Below the pieces are notes generated by a model. That model was not told where the DNA came from. It was given only the letters and a program-made list of their open reading frames with translations, and made no database searches. Below, piece by piece: positions 13,814 to 19,811 of a stretch of DNA of 19,811 bases. Origin of the DNA: CAYXZQ01 sp964469935. GTDB taxonomy: Archaea > Nanobdellota > Nanobdellia > Woesearchaeales > DSVV01. The translations under genes were made by a program, and so were the position numbers. The stretch is from contig CAYXZQ010000036.1 of NCBI GenBank assembly GCA_964469935.1, positions 1 through 19,811 on the forward strand. The letters are read 5' to 3'. How positions within the stretch are numbered: the first letter of the stretch is position 1; each line of letters opens with the position of its first letter.

Positions 13814-14476
13814 ATGATATATTCCTATCTTTCACCTGAATGGTTCTACGGGTATGACGCAGGGTTCGAGCTGGCATTCGCATTGATTTCCCTTGTCGTT
13901 GCCCTCTTCGCATTCAAGATATACAGGAAGACTTCCCAGAGGCTCGTGAGGCTCTTCGGGTTCTCGTTCCTTCTCATATCGATCTCGTATTTCATAGAAT
14001 CAATTCTCAATTATCTCATAGTCAGATTTCTGAACGGACAGATGCCTGTAGTGCAGAAGCTGACATCGATTGCCGGGTTCGAGTACATAGGGATATTGAC
14101 CCACATCGTCCTCATGACAATCGGCCTTTCAATACTCTTCTACGCGACCCTCAAGGAGAAGCGGCTGAGAATACTCTGGTTTTTGATATTGATAGCGCTC
14201 TCGGCGATACTATTCAACGAGAACACCCTCTACATGTTCTACCTTGTCTCGACCATCTATCTGATATTCATATCCTGGCATTTCATACTCAATTACCTGA
14301 GGAACAGGCAGGTAAAGACACTGCTTATAGCGGCTGCATTCGTCTTTCTTCTCTTTGGCAGCTTCCATTTCCTGATATCTGTCAATCACCAGCTGTTCTA
14401 CGTGATTGGCCACATACTCGAGTTTTTTGCATACGCTTTCATACTTGTTAATTTTTACCTGGTGCAAAGACAATGA
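13814..14476 (+). CDS. Seven-helix membrane protein, module 1 sensor-like partner
   Basis: 220 residues, almost entirely hydrophobic, with about seven predicted helices: ~16-35, 45-66, 87-112, 119-134, 136-158, 168-190 and 196-215. Short basic loops (K-I-Y-R-K-T-S-Q-R, K-E-K-R-L-R) suggest in/out topology. There is no kinase, channel or catalytic motif. The size and layout resemble the N-terminal 7TM sensory domain of some archaeal histidine kinases, but no kinase part follows. Its last four bases overlap the start of a winged-helix gene (ATGA), so the two are translationally coupled. A second copy of this pair is at 17684-18645. Likely role, by inference: membrane sensor acting on the wHTH protein. 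Confidence 0.7.
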   Translation: MIYSYLSPEWFYGYDAGFELAFALISLVVALFAFKIYRKTSQRLVRLFGFSFLLISISYFIESILNYLIVRFLNGQMPVVQKLTSIAGFEYIGILTHIVLMTIGLSILFYATLKEKRLRILWFLILIALSAILFNENTLYMFYLVSTIYLIFISWHFILNYLRNRQVKTLLIAAAFVFLLFGSFHFLISVNHQLFYVIGHILEFFAYAFILVNFYLVQRQ

Positions 14477-14754
14477 CCAGAAAGAGGGAGAGGATTGAGA
14501 TTATCCACGATATCCTGAAATCAGTTCAGGACAGGCGTGGGGCTGCAAGGCCGACCCACATACTCTACAGGTCGAACCTCTCCTCGCAGATGCTCAAGGA
14601 GTACCTCTCAGACCTCATAGACAAGGGTTTTATAGAGGAGGACGTGGACGGCAACGAAAACAGGTCCTACAGCCTTACAGTGAAGGGCCATAGCTATCTG
14701 GAGGATTTCAATGTCATCAGGTCGTTCATCGAGAGCTACGGGCTGGATGAGTGA
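14473..14754 (+). CDS. Winged helix-turn-helix transcription factor, module 1
   Basis: 93 residues. The order helix (R-I-E-I-I-H-D-I-L-K), helix, recognition helix (S-N-L-S-S-Q-M-L-K-E-Y-L), helix (L-I-D-K-G-F-I), wing (R-S-Y-S-L-T-V-K-G), then a C-terminal helix Y-L-E-D-F matches the small archaeal wHTH family exemplified by ArnR1-like and PF14947-type proteins. It is strongly similar to the 17684-17959 protein: both begin MTRKR-x-R-x-E-x-I-H-D and share P-T-x-x-L-x-x-S-N-L-S-S-Q and D-K-G. ATG overlaps the 7TM stop by 4 nt. No ligand-binding domain or phospho-acceptor Asp is visible, so the signal probably comes from the membrane partner. Confidence 0.85.
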   Translation: MTRKRERIEIIHDILKSVQDRRGAARPTHILYRSNLSSQMLKEYLSDLIDKGFIEEDVDGNENRSYSLTVKGHSYLEDFNVIRSFIESYGLDE

Positions 14755-14790
14755 GATATGGTCATCACGCATCTCGACAGGAATCCTGCT

Positions 14791-15075
14791 TCAGAAAAAT
14801 TTCTCTATTGCAAAAGGAATCAGCGATATGATGAATATAATTATTGCAACCCTGAGAACCCATATCAAGGTGTTGTATGACTGATCATCCTTATATCTGT
14901 TATTAAACAGGTGCATCATGATGTTGATTCCAATGACTGGGGCGATGGCAATATCGCCTGTCTCTTCATGAAATTTATCACTGAATTTAGCCCCGACAAT
15001 CATAGTCATTATGAAGATGATCCAGAATGATGGCACCAAAAAGAAAAATGCCAGCATTTCTATAGCTGTTGCCAT
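14791..15075 (-). CDS. Small integral membrane protein, 94 residues
   Basis: Two or three hydrophobic helices (about 5-26, 42-56 and 71-90) with a polar middle segment H-L-F-N-N-R-Y-K-D-D-Q-S-Y. ATG 15075 lies ~28 nt after an A/T-rich TATA-like stretch at 15099-15110. It is convergent with module 1. I do not recognise the family and see no catalytic residues. Codon use looks like that of its neighbours, so it is likely a real gene. Confidence 0.55.
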   Translation of the reverse strand: MATAIEMLAFFFLVPSFWIIFIMTMIVGAKFSDKFHEETGDIAIAPVIGINIMMHLFNNRYKDDQSYNTLIWVLRVAIIIFIISLIPFAIEKFF

Positions 15076-15098
15076 CAGATATTTCGGAATATTATTGA

Positions 15099-15110
15099 AA
15101 TAAATAATTT
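15099..15110 (-). promoter_or_regulatory. TATA-like element of the 94-residue membrane protein
   Basis: The minus strand reads AAATTATTTATT, ~28 nt before ATG 15075. The match is weaker than the others. Confidence 0.4.
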
Positions 15111-15139
15111 GTCATCAAGCTTGTAAGTTATTCAGCAAA

Positions 15140-15150
15140 TTATTTAAATA
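15140..15150 (+). promoter_or_regulatory. TATA box of the 186-residue membrane protein
   Basis: TTATTTAAATA is centred ~32 nt before ATG 15178, implying a leader of only a few nt. Confidence 0.55.
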
Positions 15151-15177
15151 CAGCTTGCCTAACATCCTTACTCGAAG

Positions 15178-15738
15178 ATGAGGCATAAGAGAAGCGTGCT
15201 CGGGGTCGTGTTCACCAAGATAGGCGGACTGCTGCTGTTTCTCGTCATCCTCGCGCTTGCAGACATATTCCTTGCAGGGAGCACGAACAGGTACATTATG
15301 GCAGTTCTCGCATTCCTGAACGGCAACCTCGGGCTGATAATAGCCTACTCGATATTCTTCTTCCTTGCAGAACTGTTCTATGTGTTCTTCCTGCCGTTCA
15401 ACCTGCCGTACCCTGTGTTCAACGCAGTAGGCGGGTTCCTGCTGGTCGTGTTCCTCTTCAGGATGCTTCAGATGATAGAGAATGTCACAGGCACGAGCCT
15501 CTATCCGCTGATTGCACTCAGGTATTTTGTCGCTCTGCTCGTCTTCTTCATAGTCCTCATAGTAGGGTTCGTGAAAGTCTTCATACCTACGCCGAAATAT
15601 TACAGGACAAGAAGGCATAAGGAAAAAGAGAAAAAGACCTATGACTATCCTGGCTGGCATGACATAGGGGCCGAGTTCAGGGGCATGGTCATGGATGCGA
15701 TCAAGGGTGTAAGAGATTCAATCAAAAAGAACAAATAA
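15178..15738 (+). CDS. Hypothetical integral membrane protein, 186 residues
   Basis: Four hydrophobic helices are visible (about 12-33, 41-66, 80-94 and 106-131). A strongly basic segment (Y-Y-R-T-R-R-H-K-E-K-E-K-K) and an amphipathic C-terminal tail ending I-K-K-N-K follow, and should lie in the cytoplasm by the positive-inside rule. I do not recognise the family. It has its own TATA box and ends 9 nt before the 3' end of the convergent helicase gene. No transporter signature can be named. Confidence 0.6.
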   Translation: MRHKRSVLGVVFTKIGGLLLFLVILALADIFLAGSTNRYIMAVLAFLNGNLGLIIAYSIFFFLAELFYVFFLPFNLPYPVFNAVGGFLLVVFLFRMLQMIENVTGTSLYPLIALRYFVALLVFFIVLIVGFVKVFIPTPKYYRTRRHKEKEKKTYDYPGWHDIGAEFRGMVMDAIKGVRDSIKKNK

Positions 15739-15747
15739 GCCTTTTTT

Positions 15748-17637
15748 CTATATTGTATCCACGTCTGCAAGAGATGCGATTATGACGTCCTGGCAGCTTG
15801 CAGCCATCTGCTTCAGCCTCTCGTCTCCTGTCGCGTGCCTAATCTGCGCGAGCCTGTCGAGAATCTGCCTGAACAGCCTGATGATGTCGCCCTCGACGAG
15901 GTTCGTGTTCTTCATCAGCTCGAATATGTCCTTGCCGTGGTAAGCCGGGTCCACGAGCGCGGTAATCTTGTTGAGGCTGCGGAATCTCTTCTCCCTCGCT
16001 ATGCTCGGTGACCTGTGAATCTTCTTCTTCAGGCTGCTCAAAAATTCAGTTGGATACCTGCTGTAGAACCTGGTCTTCTCCCTGGGCTCGTAGGCAAGGC
16101 ATGCGATGATTAGAAGTATCTGGTACTCGCTCAGGTCCTGGTAGAAATCAGTGCCGAATATCTCCCCTATTAATATCTCGTCAGCGTAGATCCTTGATGA
16201 GAACTCACCTTTCTCAGTCAGCCTTCCGTCCCTGATGTAGTCAAGCTTCTGAAGCTTTCTCTTGGAGCTCTCGAACGACCTCTTGACAGCAGAGTATGAG
16301 CCTTTCTGGAAGGTGAAGAAATTCATCCTCAGGATCCTGTCGATCTCAGCAGGGCTGTGCTGCCTTATTATGTTGAGCACGGTGTTGACAGATAGCCTGA
16401 ACTGGGACCTTATCGGCTCTATGTCCTTGTCAGTCATCTTCCTGAGCTTCTGGTAGTCGAAGTCCCTCCTGTCTATCATTGCATATACGTACCCTTCCTT
16501 GTCGATGCCCCGCCTGCCTGCCCTTCCGGCGATCTGGAAATATTCCTTTGAATTGAGGAACCTGAAATTCGCGCCGTCGAACTTGCGAAGCGACCGAAAA
16601 GCGACTGTCTTTGCAGGCATGTTTATTCCCACGGCAAAAGTCTCTGTGGTATACAGGACCTTAATCAGGCCCTGCGAGAAAAGTTCCTCGACAAGCTCCT
16701 TGATCAAAGGTATCAGCCCGGCGTGATGGAATGCGATGCCGTAGGGCAATGTCTCCCGCAGTAGCCTTGTCGACTTCAAATTCTTTATCTCCGGAGCGGC
16801 ATTATCGAGCTTCTTTCTGACAATCCCGCCTATCTCGGGGTTTATCTTAAACAGCCTGGCTTTCGCCAGCTCGACAGCAGAATCCTGGCAGCCCATCCTC
16901 GAGAAATAGAAGAAGAAGCATGGAAGCTTTCCCATTATCTCCCTTACGAGCTCGACATGGTCTGGGGGCTTGACCCTCTGCCTCCGCGTCTTTCCCCTGT
17001 GGTACTCAGGGATGTCATTGACCTCCTTTATGTCATCAAGCGAGCAAATGCCGAGCTCAGTGTCATAGAAGTACCTGAAGAGTGGCACGTGCCTCTTGTC
17101 ATATCTCACGACATCCACGGGGTGCTTCTTTGTCTTCCTTATCCACTTTGCGAACTCCTCTGCATTGGGAATCGTTGCCGAGAGGCAGAGGAACCTCACG
17201 TGCTCTTTTGAGAATATTATGGATTCCTCCCATACATAGCCCCTCTCGATGTCGTTTATGTAGTGTATCTCGTCGAACACCACATACTTGACAGAGTCGA
17301 GCATTGGGTCGCTTATCAATGCCATGTTCCTGTATATCTCCGTGGTCATGATGAGCACTTGTGCACCGGGGTTGATGACGATGTCGCCCGTTAGGAGCCC
17401 GACGCTGTCCTTTCCGTAGTCGCCTGAGAATTCCTTGTATTTCTGGTTCGAGAGCGCCTTGATGGGTGCAGTGTATATGACCTTTATGCCTTTCTTGAGG
17501 TACTTGTTGATGATGTAGTCCGCTATCAGGGTCTTGCCTGAGCCTGTCGGTGCCGATACCACGACCGAATTATCATTGTCCACAGCCCGAATCGAGTCCT
17601 CCTGGAACCTGTCGAGAGTGAAGCCTTTGTATTCCAT
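15748..17637 (-). CDS. Ski2/Mtr4-like superfamily 2 RNA helicase
   Basis: 629 residues. Motifs in order: Walker A A-P-T-G-S-G-K-T at 29-36, motif Ia T-A-P-I-K-A-L-S-N-Q-K-Y at 56-67, T-T-E-I-Y-R-N-M, DEIH box at 122-125, SAT at 153-155, motif V T-T-E-T-F-A-V-G-I-N-M-P-A-K-T-V, and motif VI Q-I-A-G-R-A-G-R-R-G. The wording of motifs Ia, II and V is closer to Mtr4/Ski2/HelY RNA helicases than to the archaeal DNA helicase Hel308. It is shorter than Mtr4 (~1000), with no room for the arch insertion, and ends in a helical region reminiscent of DSHCT. Such helicases unwind RNA for exosome decay. The leaderless ATG at 17637 lies 26 nt after a TATA box. Confidence 0.85.
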   Translation of the reverse strand: MEYKGFTLDRFQEDSIRAVDNDNSVVVSAPTGSGKTLIADYIINKYLKKGIKVIYTAPIKALSNQKYKEFSGDYGKDSVGLLTGDIVINPGAQVLIMTTEIYRNMALISDPMLDSVKYVVFDEIHYINDIERGYVWEESIIFSKEHVRFLCLSATIPNAEEFAKWIRKTKKHPVDVVRYDKRHVPLFRYFYDTELGICSLDDIKEVNDIPEYHRGKTRRQRVKPPDHVELVREIMGKLPCFFFYFSRMGCQDSAVELAKARLFKINPEIGGIVRKKLDNAAPEIKNLKSTRLLRETLPYGIAFHHAGLIPLIKELVEELFSQGLIKVLYTTETFAVGINMPAKTVAFRSLRKFDGANFRFLNSKEYFQIAGRAGRRGIDKEGYVYAMIDRRDFDYQKLRKMTDKDIEPIRSQFRLSVNTVLNIIRQHSPAEIDRILRMNFFTFQKGSYSAVKRSFESSKRKLQKLDYIRDGRLTEKGEFSSRIYADEILIGEIFGTDFYQDLSEYQILLIIACLAYEPREKTRFYSRYPTEFLSSLKKKIHRSPSIAREKRFRSLNKITALVDPAYHGKDIFELMKNTNLVEGDIIRLFRQILDRLAQIRHATGDERLKQMAASCQDVIIASLADVDTI

Positions 17638-17658
17638 GGAGGGAAAAGAATATCGAGG

Positions 17659-17667
17659 ATATATAAA
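17659..17667 (-). promoter_or_regulatory. TATA box of the helicase gene
   Basis: The minus strand reads TTTATATAT, centred 26 nt before ATG 17637, supporting leaderless initiation. Confidence 0.65.
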
Positions 17668-17683
17668 GGTTTGTTAAATTGCC

Positions 17684-17959
17684 TTATAGCTCGAACTCCT
17701 CGATGAAACCCTTTATCAGTCCGTATTTCTCAAGGAAGAGGAAGCCCTTGTCAGTCAGGGTGATGTATTTCTTCCCTTTTTTGTCAGGCACTTCCTTGAC
17801 AAGCCCTTTGTCGACAAGCTCACCAAGGTATTCTGCAAAGCTCTGTGATGACAGGTTGGATTTCCTCAGGAGCGGGGTAGGCTTTATCGAGTTGTTGCTG
17901 TCCTGGACAATCTTAAGGAAATCGTGGATGACCTCAAGCCTGTCCCTTTTCCTTGTCAT
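17684..17959 (-). CDS. Winged helix-turn-helix transcription factor, module 2
   Basis: 91 residues from the ATG at 17959. That start overlaps the upstream 7TM stop in an ATGA pattern exactly as in module 1; a start three codons earlier is possible but less tidy. It has the same wHTH layout as the 14473 protein: R-L-E-V-I-H-D-F-L-K, recognition-helix region S-N-L-S-S-Q-S-F-A-E-Y-L, L-V-D-K-G-L-V, wing K-K-Y-I-T-L-T-D-K-G, and a C-terminal helix F-L-E-K-Y. Roughly half the positions are identical to module 1. The wing is more basic (D-K-K-G-K-K) than its paralogue's, so DNA targets may differ. It follows the helicase on the same strand but has a separate transcript. Confidence 0.85.
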   Translation of the reverse strand: MTRKRDRLEVIHDFLKIVQDSNNSIKPTPLLRKSNLSSQSFAEYLGELVDKGLVKEVPDKKGKKYITLTDKGFLFLEKYGLIKGFIEEFEL

Positions 17960-18645
17960 TTTACCCATTTCCTGACTTTGTAATAGATTATGATGAAGAC
18001 AACAATCGATATCATCTGCAGCAGATCCTTGAATCCCAACGGCAAGAACATCCTCGGGCCAAGGGCAAACATGTTTATAAGCCAGAAAATCGATATGAGC
18101 CAGTAGAGTGCTCTTGCCTGCGAGAGCTTTTTCTTGTGCTTTCTCACCCCTAGTATTATTGTCACCACCAGGAGGCCAAGCTGTATATAAGAGAGTATCT
18201 CAGGGGATCGGGTGAAGAATGCGACAGCAGATATGATAAGCGCAGTTGCATTCGCCAGAATCACGAAATACCTGTAAGAGAGCTTTTTCCAGGAAGTGCT
18301 GTATGCCAGATAGAATATTGCCATTGTGCTCAGGTAACCTACAGGGATCATCATTATCGGGAACATCATGCCTCGAGGCATGAAGAAGTCGAATGCTGTC
18401 GATGTAAGCTGGAACAGGCGGAAGAATATCCTTGCAGCATAGGCAAGACCAAAGAACAAAAACGCATTCCGGAAATAATGGATGCCTTTGTATCTTGTCA
18501 GCTCATAGATCTCTTTTGTCCTGAAATAGACCAGAAAGCACAGGAACACGATTATTATTGTGTATATGAGCTCCAACTGGAAGCCGAATCTTGGACCCTG
18601 CATGAATCCAGGGCCTGCACCGGTAAGGGATGGAGGCATGGGCAT
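17956..18645 (-). CDS. Seven-helix membrane protein, module 2 sensor-like partner
   Basis: 229 residues from ATG 18645. After a Pro/Gly-rich N-terminal stretch (~20 residues) there are about seven hydrophobic helices (~24-42, 59-79, 95-115, 124-143, 148-165, 179-197 and 203-222). The first loop has K-E-I-Y-E-L-T-R-Y-K-G-I-H-Y-F-R, a polar stretch I recall as recurrent in DPANN membrane proteins of this type. It is not obviously alignable with the module 1 protein residue by residue, but size, helix count, basic loops and the overlapping wHTH partner are the same. A short leader with GGTGAT upstream suggests normal ribosome binding. Function inferred: membrane sensor for the wHTH regulator. 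Confidence 0.7.
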   Translation of the reverse strand: MPMPPSLTGAGPGFMQGPRFGFQLELIYTIIIVFLCFLVYFRTKEIYELTRYKGIHYFRNAFLFFGLAYAARIFFRLFQLTSTAFDFFMPRGMMFPIMMIPVGYLSTMAIFYLAYSTSWKKLSYRYFVILANATALIISAVAFFTRSPEILSYIQLGLLVVTIILGVRKHKKKLSQARALYWLISIFWLINMFALGPRMFLPLGFKDLLQMISIVVFIIIYYKVRKWVK

Positions 18646-18678
18646 GGAAATATCACCAGTCCGGGCACATATTCATAC

Positions 18679-18688
18679 ATATATAAAA
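18679..18688 (-). promoter_or_regulatory. TATA box of 7TM/wHTH module 2
   Basis: The minus strand reads TTTTATATAT, ~38 nt before ATG 18645, predicting a leader of ~13 nt that carries GGTGAT. Confidence 0.6.
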
Positions 18689-18701
18689 TGAATGGACTTC
18701 A

Positions 18702-18749
18702 AGTGTACATTTCCCCTTCTTTGGACTTATAAAGAACATACGGTACACT
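18702..18749. promoter_or_regulatory. Candidate operator: inverted repeat AGTGTAC ... GTACACT
   Basis: AGTGTAC (18702-18708) and its exact reverse complement GTACACT (18743-18749) lie in the divergent gap, flanking the forward TATA box at 18726-18734. TGGACTT is also repeated directly (18693-18699 and 18722-18728). Such an arrangement could be a wHTH binding site, but the pairing may be chance. Confidence 0.3.
18726..18734 (+). promoter_or_regulatory. TATA box of the secreted repeat protein gene
   Basis: CTTATAAAG predicts a start near 18755 and a ~20-nt leader that contains the GGAGGT ribosome site at 18763-18768. Confidence 0.6.
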
Positions 18750-18774
18750 CTGAAAAAAACTTGGAGGTAATAAG

Positions 18775-19407
18775 ATGAAAAGAACAACATTTGGGTTTCT
18801 AGGGCTGCTTGTTATCGGTATCGTTGCAGCTGGAGCATATGCACTTCCCTTCGGCAAGGGCATGTGGGCTGGTGATGACATGACACAGGCGCTCGAGACA
18901 GGGGATTATGATGCCTATCTTGCGGCAATGGACAGCAGCAACAGGCCTGATGCGCAAGTGCTGACAGAGGACGAGTTCTCGCAGCGTTCTGAGCAGTACC
19001 GGGAGATGGCACAGCAGAGACAACAGGTCCAGGCAGCGCTCGAGTCAGACGATTATGGTGCCTGGAAAGGAGCCATGTCTGCCAGGTTCACAGAGGACAT
19101 GTTCAACAGGCAGGAGACCGTGCAAAAGCAGCATGACGCAGTCGAGCAGGCGATGGCTGATGATGACTATGATGCGTGGCTTGAAGCGATCCAGGATACT
19201 CCTGCATCTGACAGGCTTACCTCAGTCGTGAATGAAGGCAACTTCGAGACATACGTGCAGCTGCACGAGGCTGTCCAGGACAATGACTGGGAGACTGCAA
19301 GAGAGCTCCAGTCAGAACTCGGGCTTGAGCCTTTCCAGAAAGGTCCGGGCATAGGCATGTTCAGGGCAGACGGAAGGGGAAGGTCCGGCTTCAGGATGTC
19401 GGGCTGA
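18775..19407 (+). CDS. Secreted protein with D-Y-x-A-W repeats
   Basis: 210 residues. ATG 18775 has GGAGGT six nt upstream. Residues 1-24 are a signal peptide (core FGFLGLLVIGIVAAGAYA). The mature protein is acidic and Gln-rich and contains a ~16-residue unit repeated at 37-52 (ALETGDYDAYLAAM), 86-101 (ALESDDYGAWKGAM) and 125-139 (AMADDDYDAWLEAI), with weaker copies near 151-164 and 166-179. The units are separated by Gln/Glu-rich coiled-coil-like helices. The tail is Gly/Arg-rich. No catalytic residues or Cys. It is divergent from the 7TM/wHTH module 2 and separated from it by 129 nt. Similar repeat proteins are, as I recall, common in DPANN-like and CPR genomes, with unknown function. Confidence 0.75.
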   Translation: MKRTTFGFLGLLVIGIVAAGAYALPFGKGMWAGDDMTQALETGDYDAYLAAMDSSNRPDAQVLTEDEFSQRSEQYREMAQQRQQVQAALESDDYGAWKGAMSARFTEDMFNRQETVQKQHDAVEQAMADDDYDAWLEAIQDTPASDRLTSVVNEGNFETYVQLHEAVQDNDWETARELQSELGLEPFQKGPGIGMFRADGRGRSGFRMSG

Positions 19408-19422
19408 ACAGAGGATATCTTT

Positions 19423-19440
19423 TCTTTTTTTTTCTCTTTA
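19423..19440 (+). terminator. T-rich terminator after the secreted repeat protein
   Basis: The plus strand has a long T-run (CTTTTTTTTTCTCTTTA) ~15 nt after the stop, without a strong hairpin, as in archaeal oligo-T terminators. The convergent dehydrogenase gene ends ~15 nt further on. Confidence 0.5.
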
Positions 19441-19452
19441 TTCTAAATGATG

Positions 19453-19811
19453 TCAGCCGTTCATCCTGCTGAATGCCTCGTCAAAATCCTTTCCTGAAGC
19501 ATTCCTGAGGCCCTTTGCCATCCCCACTGCAATCTCAACTTCATTTTCCTCCAGGCCAGCCATGACTTCTGCTGTGAACTCGTCTGTGGAAAGCCCCCTG
19601 AATGTGATGCCTCTCTCGTCCCTCGAACCTTTCCCGAGCTCAGTGTCGACCATCGGTGGGATTATCTCTATCACTTCTACCGAAGTACCCTTCAGCTGTT
19701 GCCTGAGAGAGACACTGTACGAGTGCACTGCTGCCTTTGTCGCACAGTAGATTGGGGCCATGGCCATGGGGACAAACCCAAGCCCGGAGGAGACGTTGAT
19801 TATGGCAGCAT
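19453..19811 (-). CDS. Short-chain dehydrogenase/reductase, DltE/YdfG-like (N-terminus outside window)
   Basis: Only the C-terminal ~119 residues are present; the frame stays open to the window edge at 19811, so the ATG at 19767 is internal. The visible part has the SDR catalytic segment: I-N-V-S-S-G with the catalytic Ser, then Y-C-A-T-K (the Y-x-x-x-K pair) 15 residues later, followed by S-V-S-L-R-Q-Q-L-K and V-I-E-I-I-P-P-M-V-D-T-E-L. The I-x-P-P-x-V-D-T phrase matches the COG3967 (DltE-like) group. The nucleotide-binding T-G-x-x-x-G-I-G motif must lie beyond the window. The substrate is unknown, and cofactor choice cannot be judged. Confidence 0.9.
   Translation of the reverse strand, partial: AAIINVSSGLGFVPMAMAPIYCATKAAVHSYSVSLRQQLKGTSVEVIEIIPPMVDTELGKGSRDERGITFRGLSTDEFTAEVMAGLEENEVEIAVGMAKGLRNASGKDFDEAFSRMNG

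Noticed and set aside
15115..15660. 181-residue minus-strand frame
   Set aside because: It is antisense to the 4-helix membrane protein gene, with His/Glu/Tyr/Arg-rich low-complexity composition typical of a shadow frame.

Overview
The window reads as archaeal chromosomal DNA. The evidence is an Orc1/Cdc6 replication initiator, RtcB and archease side by side, four tRNA genes without encoded CCA (one with a bulge-helix-bulge type intron just after position 37), and archaeal TATA boxes placed about 26 nt ahead of many start codons, which implies leaderless mRNAs. Some genes instead carry strong GGAGG Shine-Dalgarno sites. Several hypothetical families (7TM protein plus small winged helix, tandem-HTH protein, dockerin-like tails on surface proteins) are ones I associate with DPANN-type archaea such as Woesearchaeota. 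That assignment is an inference from memory, not a search result.

Layout. (1) 1-5229, plus strand: a surface/secretion operon with the end of a heavily glycosylation-prone Ig-like surface protein, a tandem HTH protein, a large secreted glycoside-hydrolase-like protein (catalytic barrel, Cys-rich segment, LamG, dockerin-like tail), and a membrane-anchored Ig-like protein. (2) 5297-6941: orc1/cdc6 and a TsaC/YrdC-type threonylcarbamoyl-AMP synthase. (3) 7041-7822: tRNA-Lys(CTT, intron), tRNA-Glu(CTC), tRNA-Ser(CGA) and tRNA-Gln(CTG). All four have C34. The serine gene is flanked by partial copies of itself: two perfect 130-bp tandem units upstream, each starting with its first 23 nt, and downstream a copy of its 3' end with a 57-nt insertion in the T-loop sequence. 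(4) 7914-9712: a metallophosphoesterase, a small unknown gene, and a convergent membrane-anchored unknown. (5) 9775-13009, minus strand: rtcB, archease, a DUF2391-type membrane protein and a TatD nuclease. (6) 13122-19407: a mirror-image block, secreted small proteins <- | -> 7TM -> wHTH ... helicase ... <- wHTH <- 7TM | -> secreted repeat protein. (7) 19453-19811: the C-terminal part of a short-chain dehydrogenase.

How the genes fit together. tRNA biology is a theme: an intron-containing tRNA-Lys, the RtcB ligase with its activator archease, and the enzyme making the t6A precursor, whose product would modify A37 of that same tRNA-Lys. The most promising undescribed system is the duplicated two-gene module (7TM membrane protein overlapping a wHTH gene by ATGA), present twice in inverted orientation, each copy divergent from genes for small exported proteins. 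It looks like a split membrane sensor and transcription factor controlling export or envelope genes. The second notable signal is the repeat array around tRNA-Ser.
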